Part shown: positions 25,961 through 37,497 of the stretch, in pieces | Layout of the letters: each line of letters starts with the position of its first letter | Position numbering within the stretch: position 1 is the stretch's first letter | Position numbers and translations under genes: made by a program | Assembly (NCBI RefSeq): GCF_027409185.1 | Contig: NC_084462.1 | Span: 2,232,001 to 2,296,000, forward strand | Direction of reading: 5' to 3' | DNA from: Cynocephalus volans | Taxonomy: Eukaryota; Chordata; Mammalia; Dermoptera; Cynocephalidae | Length of the DNA stretch: 64,000 nucleotides | Notes under the pieces: model-generated | Databases searched by the model: none | Told to the model about the DNA's origin: nothing | The model's input: only the letters and a program-made list of their open reading frames with translations

Positions 25961-26269
25961 GATTAAGGAGGCTTTCATCTATTTTTTTTTTTTTTTCCCC
26001 ATCCTTCCTGCAGTCAGCAGTGGGGTGTCCTGACACGGGTGATTGGCAGGACTCTGGAGGTACCTGTTGATATCTGACTTGCAGTCTGTGTCCAGGAAGC
26101 ACTAACTCCCCATTTGGCCCCAAACCAGGTCAGATTTGGGGTTCAAGGCTGGGCTCTCGTCAGCCCTGGGAAGCCCCTGGGCCAGGCCTCTCCTTCCACT
26201 TCACTGGACACTTCTCTGTCTTCTTTGCTGGTTGCTCCTCGTGGCCATGATTGCTAAAGGGATGGAGTG

Positions 26270-26690
26270 TCCTAGTTCCAATCTACAACATGCTCTTCAT
26301 GATCTCATTCAGTCTCATTGATTCAAACACTGATGTCTCCTGAGTTTCTCTCTCCAGACTCATATCTACATTGTTGAGGTAACATCCCAAACAGAAGTAA
26401 AGATTTCCTTCCAACCTGCTCTTCCTACAGTCTTCTCCATTTCAGTACGTGGCACCTCTCTAAAGGCAAAAACCTTGGCACCCCTCTCTCTACACAAGTT
26501 CTTTGGGCTCCAACTTGAAAATAAATTGTGAAACTGACCACCTCCACCACCTCCACTGCGGCCATCCTGCCCACAGTCCACCCCATTTGTGCCTATTGCC
26601 ACAGGCTGCTCTCTGTTCTCCTGCTTCCATTCATCCCTGACAGTCTTATTTTCAACCCAGAAGCAGGTGGAATCCTTAAAAAAAAAAGAT
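26270..26690 (+). repeat. L2 LINE reverse-transcriptase fragment
   Basis: Sequence of the L2/CR1 reverse-transcriptase 3' region in sense orientation: CTACAGTCTTCTCCATTTCA, CAAAAACCTTGGCACCCCTC, TCCACCACCTCCACTGCGGC and TTATTTTCAACCCAGAAGCA. Frames are broken throughout. Confidence 0.6.
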
Positions 26691-26785
26691 TTAAGGTTAG
26701 CTCAGTTGGTTAGAGCGTGGTGCTGTTAACACCAAGGGCCAGGGTTCAATCCCTATACGGGCCAGCGCCACAAAAACAAGCAAAA
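26690..26785 (+). repeat. tRNA-Ile-derived monomeric SINE
   Basis: The body AGGTTAGCTCAGTTGGTTAG through TCAATCCCTATACGGGCCAG is one of the closest matches to tRNA-Ile here. It lacks the first bases of the tRNA and carries an A-rich tail, so it is a SINE and not a tRNA gene. Confidence 0.88.
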
Positions 26786-27029
26786 GGTTTAAATCTTTCC
26801 AAAGTTATTTTTCAATAGGTAACACTTGCATATGGTAAGAATCCCAAATAGTCTAAAAGAGTAAACTGGGTCTCGTTTCCTTCCCTGTGTTCCCCACTCC
26901 CTCCCCTCCTTCTCTCCTTAGAGGTGACTATGGATGCCAGCTTCTTTTGTAGACTTCTAGAGATATTGTGTGTGTGATTTCTATGCATTCTGTGAATGAT
27001 TTGTTTACAATGTAAATGAGACTGTCCTC

Positions 27030-27500
27030 CTTTGCCAAAAACTTTCTGGTGGTCCCCAGCAAAGAGAGACTGAGATTTTTTTAATTTTTTTCCTCAGTTT
27101 TTAGAGACTGAAATTTAAATTCCTGCCTATATCCTACAGGATCCTGCCTGTAGCACCTGGCCCCTTCCCACTTCTCAGGGCTCTCTTCTACTCCATGCCA
27201 GCAACACTGGCCTCCCTTCTTTTCCTTCCCCTTTCATGATTTGTGTCCTTGCGGTTCCCTAATTTTAGCACACTCTTCCAGCCTACGTGGAATTGCAGGC
27301 GGCACAAAGGTCATTTTCCTGACTTCCCCTGCTAAATTTATCTCCTCATGGTCACCGTCCCATCGCCCCATGCATTTGTTCTAGTTAACACTTAACACGA
27401 CTTGTGATTATTTGTTTTCCCCAATGGACCGTGGGCTCTGTGAGGGACCTGGTCTAATTTGGTCATCGCCCAGCATAGAACCAGGCAAAGTACTAAGAAT
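27030..27500 (+). repeat. L2 LINE 3' fragment
   Basis: L2 3' wording in sense order: AAATTCCTGCCTATATCCTA, GCAACACTGGCCTCCCTTCT, GGACCGTGGGCTCTGTGAGG and GCCCAGCATAGAACCAGGCA. It ends in a T-rich tract. Confidence 0.6.
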
Positions 27501-27655
27501 GGATTTGTCTTTTTTTTTTTTTTTTTAAAGAAAAGCTGACATTTGAGTAGTTACTGTGGCAAGCATCGATCCTAACACTTTATTAACTCATTTAATCCTC
27601 ATAACTACTCTAAGGTTAGATATTATCCACATTAAAAAAAAAAAAAAAAAAATAG

Positions 27656-27820
27656 AGGGCCGGCCTGTGGCTCACTTGGGAGAGTGCAGTGCTGATAACA
27701 CCAAGGCCATGGGTTCGGATCCCTCTATAGGGATGGTTGGCTCACTTGATGAGCGTGGTGCTGACAACACCAAGCCAAGGGTTAAGATCCCCTTTCCGGG
27801 TCATTTTTTTAAAAAAAAAG
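27656..27820 (+). repeat. tRNA-Ile-derived dimeric SINE
   Basis: It starts GGGCCGGCCTGTGGCTCACT and ends TTAAGATCCCCTTTCCGGGT with an A tract. The right unit has a small internal deletion. Confidence 0.9.
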
Positions 27821-27999
27821 GCAAGAAATCTTACACAACCACTAGTGACTACGCAGTCATTTAATTTTAGTTGAACGAATGACTGAATTAACGAATTGCC
27901 GGGCAGACTTGAGTGACAAGAAGTTTGGAGGAGATGCTGGGGGTGGTGGGCAGAGCCTGGGCGCAGGCCATTGGGTAGGCAGCTAGGACCAAAGGGGTC

Positions 28000-29330
28000 T
28001 CTTGGGACCGCTGGCTCCGCCCAGGCCGCGCGGGGGCCATTGGGAATGTGATTTCCTCCTCCCTCCAGCCACGTCACCGCCTACAAACCTTAAGCGCACC
28101 CCTAGTGCTTGGTGCGATCTGTACCCCAGGCCTCTTGGCAGGTTGCCTCGCCCCCAGATCTGTCATTCCGTCCTTCCCTCTTTCCTGAGGTTTTCTGGTA
28201 TAGTCTCCCGGCTCCGCAGCCCGAGGCTCTCCGTAAGTTCCCACCCCAGCACGGAGCCAGCTTGTTCTAGCTTTTTCACCTAGGACCCCCCCCTGCTTTG
28301 GTATGATCTTTCGCTCCCGCCACGCCCCCCTGAAGTTGTTTCTCGCAGTCTTCACAGCTCCTCCCCACCTTGCTCGGGCGGCCCTTAATATCTTCCCATT
28401 TGCCGGCTTACTCTCACACACCCTCTTCTTTTCCTAGGGCTCCCCCAGGCCTATTTTGGTACACTCCCGCCACGCCCCCTCGTGGACGCTGTTGGTACGC
28501 GCCGGCTCCCCCTCTCGCCGCAGTGGTTTAGCCGCGGCGACCCCTCTCTGGCAGCGTGTCCCCCGCGCTTGGTACGGCTCGGCCCGTCTCCCCCGAAGCC
28601 GCGCACCCGCGCCCCTCATTCGGTGGAACCCGCAGCCCCCTGTGTGGCCCCCGGCAGCCCCCAATCCACTCGGCCCACGCCCGCCATGGTCCGTCCGCGC
28701 CGCGCCCCGCATCGCTCTGGCGTTGGGGGCACCCTCGGGGGTCGCGGCCGCCCCCCACGACCTCTCGTGGTGCGTGCTGTCCGCTCGCGATCCTGGCCAG
28801 CCAGCCCCCGAGGCCTGCAGCCGCCGCGGATTCGGGCCCGCTCGGCCCCTCCCATGGTGAGCCCCCCGCCCTTTTTCCAGAGCCTTCCACGGCTCCGCCC
28901 CCGCCGGCCCCTCCTCTGGGCCCACGCCTTTGTTTGCGACCCCTTCCACTTTGGGGTCTCCTGTGGCGCGAAAGGTGGTCTTGCTTGGGACCGGTTTCCC
29001 CCATGGAGCCTCCGGTGGTACGCGCCGGGCTCTTCCCTTTGTTACGCGTTTGGGCCGGGGTGAGGTACGGGGGCGGGACGGGCTCAAATTACTGCTGACT
29101 CCGCGGCCCAATTTAAACGCAGTGTGGGGGGCTGGCTGGCGGGCCGAAGGCTGGCGCGCGCGCTAGTTTTTCCAATTAGAAAGTTGATCTCTCTTGTCAG
29201 GAAATCTGAAAATGGGGGAGGGGGCCGGGGGACGGCGGCGGGCGACGGGGGGCGTGTTTTGCACGCGCGCGCCCAGATGTTGCGCACCCGGGGGCGTTCT
29301 CCCGCAGGCCCGCACTGTGTCCATGGCTTG
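28000..29330 (+). promoter_or_regulatory. PTOV1: PTOV1 CpG island promoter
   Basis: About 1.3 kb of very GC- and CpG-rich DNA around PTOV1 coding exon 1 (ATG at 28686). No TATA box is evident. The start site is not fixed by sequence; 28430-28680 is the likeliest 5' UTR. The CpG-rich part extends some 450 bases into intron 1. Confidence 0.75.
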
Positions 29331-32300
29331 CGCACCAACGGTTTGCACCCTCTCCAAGATGTGGGATGCATTTGTGGATTACGATGAGCCCAAACCTTAA
29401 ACGTAAACGTTCAACTTTGCAGTTACATTGGGCTGCACAAACTTCCCCACACCTAAAGCACGCACATGCTTTTCAGAAATTCTAAAGGCTTACCTGGGTG
29501 GTAAAAGTGCACGTCTCGATGTTTCACGCACAAACTATGCAGTCGCTTGCCCGGATGTGAGATTTCCCCTGCGCTTGTGCTCAAGCTCACCTTAAATACA
29601 GCTCCCGAACGTGTTCTGTAGTCAAGGAGGCTTAAATAGGCTTCTATGTGTCTTAAACGTAAATACCCAGACTCTGGTCACCTTTCCAGAACTTAAACAT
29701 ACCCCATCACGCCACTGCTTTCCCTCCTTCCTGGAGCATTCACATCTAGTTGTTCAAAAATGCTTCCTGGGTTCTTAAACTTACATCCTAAGACTTTAAA
29801 ACACCCTCACAGTACTAAGAAGGCATCCCTGTGCAGTAAACAACATATTAGATGCTAATTAGCACGCATTTGCCCAGGTGTGAGATTTCGTTTAGGTTTA
29901 CATTTAAGCCTAGTCCTTAAATGTGATCCTACCACTTTGATGAGCTCATCTGCTATTGCACAGGTATACCTGGGTTTCATGTATGCATCCTGGTTTTTAC
30001 ATTTATGGCTTCAGGTCCAAACCTTTCAAGTCCTACCTGGTCATCTTGCCCTCCCAGGCAAGCAGCTGTTAAAACGTAAGCTGGAGCTTACATTGAACCA
30101 TTCAGTGGTTAAGATTATCGTTAACCTAATCTTAAACCTATCTGTGTGGCAGTAAATGCATATGCGTGTGGACATCTATATAGTCCTAAAACACACATGC
30201 AGTCCAACTATCCCACGTTCGAGCACTCTGTTATGTGTTCCTGTGTGTTGCAAGTATACCCCCAGTTGTGGGCTTTGACTACATTTCCTCAGATGCAGGA
30301 CATCCTAGGTGCGTGTGGTACCAACAGATCGGGGCTTCAACTCTGCTTCTGCATCTCAGACACTCCAGCTTTAAACACACTCCTACACCTGACACCAAGA
30401 TGCTTTCTCGTTTTCTTTTTGATCTTGTACGATTGTCCCAATCCCAGAATCACTTGTCCAGGTGGGGAGCATGCCTTGTTTAGGGTTTTTTTTTTTTCTT
30501 TTTAAACCCCCACAAAATAAAATTTTTCCTGTTATTATTCTAGGACAAAAGATCTCCAGATGTTTCATGGGAAATTTGGAAAATACCTATTAGTAATAAT
30601 ATTGATAAAAAGTAACCACATTTTTTTTTCCTGCCTGGAGGCACCTTCTACTAAGATTTTCATTGGTTTCCTGCTGCCAGGGTGATTCCAAAGCCTTCCT
30701 TTTTTGCTTTTAGATGTTGTTGATTTAAAAACATCTGTGAGTAGAATTTGTAGCTCTGCTTGGCTTTATTGCTGGAATGTTCTCCTGGTGTTTTGCAAAT
30801 GCTTTGGCGTGCAAGACCCCTCCAAGTGTTGTTACATCCCTCTTCCGAATGGCTCCCCACTTCTCTGTCTTTCTCCTGGATGGCTCTGTTCCTCTGTGTG
30901 TTTCTCGTCACTTCCTCCTTGCCTCCCTGGGGTCATCCTGAATGGCACAAGGGGAGGCCCACAACTTGCCAGGAAAGATTGGCACCAGCCACAGGGAAGA
31001 GTTTGAACTTTCTCTTGCGCGCAATGGGGAGCCTTAGAAGGGTTTTGAGCATGGGAGGGCCAGGGCAAACCAATGTGTGAGACAGACACAGCTTGTGGGG
31101 GCTGTGGGGAAACTCCCCCAGCCAGTTGGCTTCTGAGCTGGGTCTTGATGAAATGATCAAGCTGCAGAAGATGAGTTGGTGGCACCTCCTATGGGGGCAG
31201 GGTGGCATTCCAGGCTGAAAGCACACCTTGAACAAAAGCTGCAGTGGGGGAACTGGCTGATGGCTTTTAGGAACCCATTGGGCCAGTGTTGAGGTGACCA
31301 GTGGTCTCTAGGATGGGAAGGTTTCTGGGGGGGTGGCAGAAAAGGGACATGGGGGTCAGCCTCATGGGGTCTTGATTGCTGGGGCCAGGGGTTTAGATGT
31401 GGCCCTGGGAGTTCTTAGCAAGAGATTTGGGTCTGAATATTGGGACATCTCCTCTGGGGTATGTGGAGACTGCCTGTCCTTGCAGCTTTTCCAGCCTCTG
31501 TCTCCCTACTCCTCTGCTGCAGGAAGGTGCCCGGGTCTTTGGGGCTCTGGGTCCCATCAGTCCCTCCTCGCCTGGTCTCACCCTTGGGGGTCTGGCTGTG
31601 AGCGAGCACCGGCTCAGCAACAAGCTACTAGCCTGGAGCGGTGTCCTCGAGTGGCAGGAGGTGAGCGAGTGGGTCTGTGCCAGGTCCCTTGTATACATAC
31701 TGGGGCCGGGGGCTGGCCCCCAGGATCCCCTCTGTTCCTATGGGTGGGGTGGCAGGCCTGGGCATCGAGGCTGTGTCTGGTGACTCCCTGCTGCTCCCTC
31801 AGAAACGCAGACCCTACTCGGACTCTAATGCGAAGCTGAAGCGGACCCTCCCCTGCCAGGCCTACGTTAACCAGGGCGAGAACCTGTGAGTGCCTGGAGG
31901 ACTGGGGTGGGCGGGTGGCTAGGGTGGCCCTCCCTGACTAGCTCCTTCCTGCAGGGAGACTGACCAGTGGCCACAGAAGCTGATCATGCAGCTGATCCCG
32001 CAGCAGCTGCTGGTGAGACCCACCCCAGCCCACCCCAGCCCGCTCCTCAGAGCACCCTCATGCCCCAGTGGTGACCCAGTGGTGTACCCTTGTCACCCTC
32101 AGACCACACTGGGCCCTCTGTTCCGCAACTCCCAGCTGGCACAGTTCCACTTCACCAACAGAGACTGCGACTCACTCAAGGGGCTCTGCCGCATCATGGG
32201 CAATGGTTTTGTGAGTTGGGCAGGGGGCCTGGGGCAGGTTTTGCGGGTGATGAGGGAGGGCAGGGCCCCTTGTGAACACTCTGGTGACAAAGCTCAGTGG

Positions 32301-35300
32301 GAGGCAGAACTCTTCCCAGACAACCCAAGGCAGGGGGCCAGGGCCCAGACTATCTCCCCTGTGGATCTGGGGTAATTGTTCCCCCTCTGGGCATCTCAGT
32401 CCCTATGTCTAAATTATGATCTCAGGAATTCTTAGAGCAGGGAGTGAAGGAGCTCACATAGTGAGAATTGGCCATCAGGGATGTGAGCAACAGAGGGAGC
32501 TGGGCTGGCCATGCTGGGGCCCAGGAGCCTGTTGGGCATACAGCACACGGCAGGGACCTGGTGAATGGGCATGGCCAGGGGAAAGGATTAAGCTAGGAGG
32601 GAGTAGTTTATGTTGGGGCTCAGATTCCTCCTCTGTAAAATGGGGCTAACAATAGGCCTTACTTCGTAGGGTCACTAGGAGGCTGAACTGAGTGAGTTTG
32701 TTTAAGGGGTTTGAAACAGACAGAGATGATAGTGTTTACTGAGGGTTCATTAAACATGAGCTGGTAGGATCATTAGAGGGCTTGGGATTCAGACACAAGG
32801 CGGGGCAGGAAGAGAGGGGCCTGGTTGTGGAAGGTGGCAAGTGCTGGCGAGGGGGTGGAGCGAGTCATCTGTTCAGAATGCTCCAAGGATTTGGTTCTGG
32901 GCTCTGGGCTCGTCCCCAGCTCCTGTTACCCTTTAGGACCCAGCCAACCGCCTCCATGGGCTACAACGCCTCATGTCCAGGTGGCTCCCCTTTGAGGGAA
33001 AGGGGAGGGCCTGGACAGACCAGGGCTTGTGACCAGCCTGAGGTCTCTTGGATGACTGATCACCCTTCACTCAGCACTGTTTGTTTGTTTGCTTTTTGGT
33101 GGGGGGGGCAGCTGGCCAGGGATCCAAACCCTTTACCTTGGGGTTATCAATAGTACACTCTAAAATCACAATGAGATGAAAGGAAAAATAAAGTAGAAAA
33201 ACAAAACAAACGAAAAGGTTAAGAAAAACCCACCATGCTCTAACCAACTGAGGTAACTGGCTAGTCCCCTAAAAAGTGAAGTTTGCTGCATGTAAATGTT
33301 GTTTCTTGTTTGGGTTTTTTTTTTTTTTGGCTGCTGGCCTGTAAAAGGGGATCCGAACCCTTGATCGATCTCGGTGTTACAGTACCTTGTACTAACCAGT
33401 TGAGCTAACTGGCCAGCACCATTTGTTGAAGGCCTGTGTCCTGCCCCAAAGTCCCCAGTCTGCAGGGAAGATGGATGTCAGCATACATCCTCCACTTTGT
33501 GGTTCCAGGGTGGCCAGAAATGGGGGCTCTGAGCTGGTGGTCCCTGGGCTGGACCTGGGGTCAAGAGAAGTTAGGCTGGCAGTGGAGGGCAGCAAGTCCT
33601 GGGAGGTGGGCCAGTGGGGACATGGGTGTTATGGGAAGTGCACACTCCTTGGTCCAGACACCAGAGAGATGGGGACATCTGTTAACCTCATGTCCTCTTA
33701 TGTCCCTTCAAAGAGTCAAGAGCACCTCACTAGACAAGCATTTATGTAGCACTTTTATGTTATCTTATGAGTTATCCCATTTTACAGATGGGGAAACTGA
33801 GGTCCAAAACCAGGAGGGTGCTTGACTTAGGTCACATAGTTAGGAGGTAGCAGGGCCAGTTTGCAACCAGCAGTTGGCCTGACTCTGGGTTCCTAACTCC
33901 CAGGCCAGTTTGCCTCCATTAGGCGGGCCCAGGACCAGGCAGCAAATGCTAGCCCGGCTCAGTAGGGCAGGGCCAGTGCCAGGAGGGAGATGGGGCCTCT
34001 CTGGATCCTCACACCCCAGACGTGGGTCTCAGGTGCCACTTTTAACCTGAGAGTCATTGCAGGCAGGGGCTAAAGTGCACATCACATACTCCTGGAAAGT
34101 CAAGCTGCAGCTGTAGCCCTTCATTTAGGACTCAGCCTTGACTTTAAAGACTTCTGTTCATTGATGACCTCCCTCTGTCCTTCCTCCAGACAGGGCAGTC
34201 TCAAGTTAGCACGGAGGGGTGAGTGGCCCCATCAGCAGGGCCCCCGGGCCCCTGACCTGCTGCCCTCTCCCCGCAGGCGGGATGCATGCTATTCCCCCAC
34301 ATCTCCCCCTGCGAGGTGCGTGTGCTGATGCTCCTGTACTCGTCCAAGAAGAAGATATTCATGGGCCTCATCCCCTATGACCAGAGTGGCTTCGTCAATG
34401 CCATCCGGCAGGTCATCACCACCCGCAAACAGGTGTGCCGGCTGGGCTCAGCCTGCCCATGCTCAGGGGAGAGAGGAGTTAGGCTCAGGTCTGCCCCCAG
34501 CCTCCTAGTCAGTGGACACGGGCAGCCAGATACAGTGTAGGCAGAGTGTGATGTGATGGCAGGAGCAAGGAGCATCAGAGAAGTTGTGAGGAGGTGGTGG
34601 CTTGTTCACCCCAGGACTTGATGGGAGAAGTCGGTTAGTGAAGCTTTGAAGGGCTGGAGGGGCAATAGAGAGTGGGTCCAGGCCGCAGGGAAGCTGCCTG
34701 TGGAGCAGGGCAGGTGAGTGGTAAGTTAGACATGCTCGTCAGGGGGAGGGTGGTTGTGAGGCTGGGAGGTTCTGGATGGTGACCATGTATCCTGGTTCAT
34801 GCTTTACTGATTATTGATAGTGCCCCCTTTTCTCAAAAGTGTCCCAGCTTGTATAGCAAATTATATGGTTGCCCAGTTTAATTACAGGTAAACTCTGGAC
34901 TTTGTAAACCAGGTGAGGGGCTGGGGCTTGCCTTACGGCACTTGGGAGCCATCAGGAGGGCTGTGAGCAGGCAAGGGGCAGGGCCAGCTCTGGAGAGTCC
35001 CCTGGGGATATGGGGCTGATAGGCCAGGGCAAAGAGGAAGGGTTGGGAGGCCCTAGAACAGCATCGAGGTTTCCTAGGAGCCTCTTCTGGGAAGTTCCTG
35101 GGGCGGGACCCCTCTGCATGCATGGTCCACCCCATCTTCCTGTCCTGCAGGCAGTGGGACCGGGTGGTGTCAATTCAGGTCCAGTCCAGATCGTCAACAA
35201 CAAGTTCCTGGCATGGAGTGGAGTCATGGAGTGGCAGGAGGTGAGCCCTGGGCGGTCCAGGGACCTCAGGACCTCCACGTTCTCACTGGCTCTGGGCTGT

Positions 35301-37497
35301 GAAAGGAGTGCTGGAGTCTGGGCATCTCCCACCCCTGAGGTCTCTTCTCTTCCTTTCCCCCAAAAGCCCAGGCCTGAGCCCAACAGCCGGTCCAAGAGGT
35401 GGCTGCCATCACATGTCTACGTGAACCAAGGGGAGATCCTGTGAGTGTGGGGCTCAGGGGTGGAGGCCACATCTCGGCTACACGGGGCCTCCTGACCCTC
35501 CTCTCCTCATGCCCCACAGGAGGACTGAGCAGTGGCCGAGGAAGCTGTACATGCAGCTCATCCCGCAGCAGCTTCTGGTGAGTGGTGAAGGGGAGGCTGT
35601 GGGGGTGCTGCTGGGGCGCTTCCTCAAGGAGGTACCCCTTGAGTTGCCAGCGGGAGGAGGAGGAGAGTGGCCGAGGCAGAGGGACTGTGTGTGCATGGGC
35701 CCTGTGGCTGGCGGCTGACCGTCCAACGTGGAGAGCAGGGGCAGCAGGTCCTGCAAGCCTGGCTTTGAGGGCTCACAGGAACTGTCCCAGGTTTTAAGCT
35801 GGGGTGAGGCCCTCAGACCTGGTGTTGGCTGTTGTGCAGGGAAGGAATGAGGCAGGGTGGGGTGGCCGTGTACTGTCAGAGTTGTTACAGGGAGAGACAG
35901 ATATGGAGGTGGTCTGGACTTAGGTGGTGGCCGCCAAGAATGGGCAAAGCAGACGGATTTCAGACTGGCTTAGCAGTTCTGGCAAGAGGCTGGGATGGGT
36001 TGAAGAGTAGGGGGTGGATGACAGGACTCCAGGTTCCCTGTGTTTACGGAGGTGGCACTTGAGATGAGGAAGATAGAAAGGAGAACAGATTGGTGTGGCG
36101 TTGAGGGATGTCTGGGTTTTGTTCCTGGGCCTGTTGGCTGGAGCTGGCTGGTCAGGGAGTTGGGAGGCCATGGTGGGAGAACCGAGAGTGAGGTCCTGGA
36201 CTCCAGTGCCCCTGGTGTCTGTCGCCCCCTCGACATCCCCACAGACCACCCTGGTGCCGCTGTTCCGGAACTCCCGCTTGGTGCAGTTCCACTTCACCAA
36301 GGACCTGGAGACGCTGAAGAGCCTCTGCCGGATCATGGACAATGGCTTTGTGAGTGGGGCCCAGGAGGCGCCCAGCTGGGATAGACAGAGCCAGGTCCCT
36401 TCAGGGGTTTGAAGACTAACATGAGATGAATAAGTGTTGGCCCCCCCAGGCGGCGCACGCAGGGCTGAGGCCCACACAACCCCTCTGGCTCTGGTGACTT
36501 GCAAGTCCCTGGAGCTCTCAGCCTCAGTTTCCCCTCTGTAAGGTGGGATGGTGATCCCTGTGCAGGAGCCAGTGAGCTCCATTAGGGACAGTCAGCATTG
36601 TGGTGATGGTTATTACAGAAAACCACGTCTGCGCTGCCACGGCAGACCTGTGGTCATGGCAGTGGGACTGTGGTGGGAGGGCTGGTGCTGTCTCCAGCAG
36701 TCCTGCCTCCCTTTCCCTTGGAGCCTCGGCTTCCCCTGGTAGAAAGGAAGGGGGGCTGCATGAGGTGGGGTGCTGCACTGTGCCAGGCTTGCTGGGGCTG
36801 CCACCACAGCCACCTGCCTGTTGCACGCTGGCGTGATCTTAGGCGCATCCTGTGTATAGTTTTGGAAGTGCCCACTTCAGGGCCACTGTGACCTCCTTGG
36901 AGCTTGTTGGGTGCAGATTCCCAGACCCCTTGCAGAGAGCCTGCTGTCCTCAGCCCACCTGTTGCTCTTGGCCTCTGTCTCCTTGTCTCCAGGTGGGGGT
37001 AATAATGGTGCCTACCTCCTGGGGGACCGTGAGGATAGAGCAGTGAGAATGCACGTGGCTCAAGGTGTGCTCTGTGGCACCAGCTCTGGTCTGAGGGACA
37101 CTGACCCGTGCAGTTTGAGTCCATTGTGCCAGGGAGGGTCATCTGTGTCAGGGACCATCCCATGACATGTGCCCTGCACCTGCCAGGCTGGCTGCGTGCA
37201 CTTTTCCTACAAGGCCTCATGCGAGATCCGTGTGCTCATGCTCCTATACTCCTCGGAGAAGAAGATCTTCATCGGCCTCATCCCCCATGACCAGAGCAAC
37301 TTTGTCAATGGCATCCGGCGCGTCATCGCCAACCAGCAGCAGGTCCTGCAGCGGAACCTGGAGCAGGAGCAGCAGCAGCGAGGGGTGAGGAGCCCCCAGA
37401 GCCTGGTCCCACCTCCATCCCACCTCCCTTGCTGTCCTGTCCCTCCCGCTGCTGCTGACTCTGCCTTCCTCACTTCCTCCCACAGATGGGGGGGTAG
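28686..37497 (+). CDS. PTOV1: PTOV1 extended AT-hook containing adaptor protein
   Basis: PTOV1 is a MED25 paralogue that shuttles between nucleus and cytoplasm. It is linked to cell proliferation and to antagonism of MED25/CBP-dependent transcription. Twelve coding exons: 28686-28856, 31523-31660, 31803-31885, 31955-32012, 32103-32210, 34277-34432, 35151-35240, 35367-35440, 35520-35577, 36245-36349, 37187-37384 and 37486-37497. They give 416 residues, the human length. The N terminus is basic with an AT-hook (RGRPPRP). Two tandem ACID-like modules follow, A (exons 2-6) and B (exons 7-11), each with motifs shared with MED25 such as [37 protein letters not shown] and LIPHDQSNF. Exon borders and phases match MED25 exons 10-14 in both modules, so the gene arose by duplication. 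The stop (TAG) falls four codons into exon 12. Confidence 0.97.
29390..30490. repeat. Degenerate CTTAAAC-rich tract in PTOV1 intron 1
   Basis: A 1.1 kb stretch where variants of CTTAAAC recur about ten times (near 29394, 29651, 29690, 29774, 29793, 29913, 30068, 30131, 30183 and 30369), with GCATGC-like and CCTGGGT-like words. Two longer phrases also match: GCCCGGATGTGAGATTTC near 29549 and GCCCAGGTGTGAGATTTC near 29872. It looks like a decayed tandem or quasi-repeat of no family I know. Confidence 0.4.
32610..32720 (+). repeat. MIR-like SINE fragment
   Basis: It contains TTCCTCCTCTGTAAAATGGG and a GGCCTTACTTCGTAGGGTCA phrase typical of MIR. It lies in PTOV1 intron 5. Confidence 0.6.
33091..33269 (-). 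repeat. tRNA-Ile-derived SINE split by an A-rich insertion
   Basis: The minus-strand monomer pieces are 33235-33269 and 33091-33164. A roughly 70-base A-rich sequence (starting AATCACAATGAGATGAAAGG) lies between, with CTCTAA at both junctions. Confidence 0.8.
33312..33420 (-). repeat. tRNA-Ile-derived monomeric SINE
   Basis: On the minus strand it reads GTGCTGGCCAGTTAGCTCAA through CAGGCCAGCAGCC plus an A tract. It lies in PTOV1 intron 5. Confidence 0.88.
33740..33910 (-). repeat. MIR-like SINE fragment
   Basis: The antisense MIR order is visible: TTTTACAGATGGGGAAACTG, AGGTCACATAGTTAGGAGGT and GCCTGACTCTGGGTTCCTAA. Confidence 0.65.
35441..35519 (+). ncRNA. Mirtron-like hairpin formed by PTOV1 intron 8
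   Basis: This 79-base intron can fold end to end. GTGGGGC (35447-35453) pairs with GCCCCAC (35511-35517), and GGAGGCC (35462-35468) pairs with GGCCTCC (35486-35492), leaving a 17-base loop. The 3' arm ends two bases before the intron end, the tail arrangement of a mirtron. A human mirtron-like microRNA (MIR4749) is annotated within PTOV1, but I cannot say in which intron. The fold was found by eye, and short GC-rich introns often fold. Confidence 0.3.
36470..36620 (+). repeat. MIR-like SINE fragment
   Basis: It contains CTCAGCCTCAGTTTCCCCTC and a decayed GTGATGGTTATTA end, typical of MIR. It lies in PTOV1 intron 10. Confidence 0.55.

Noticed and set aside
26690-26765. Possible tRNA-Ile gene
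   Set aside because: Although close to tRNA-Ile, the copy lacks a paired acceptor stem and has an A-rich tail, and many relatives occur nearby. It is a SINE.
28434-29111. A 225-residue minus-strand open frame in the PTOV1 CpG island
   Set aside because: GC-rich DNA lacks stop codons by composition. The frame is antisense to PTOV1 exon 1 and shows no known domain. An antisense RNA is possible, but nothing here supports a protein.
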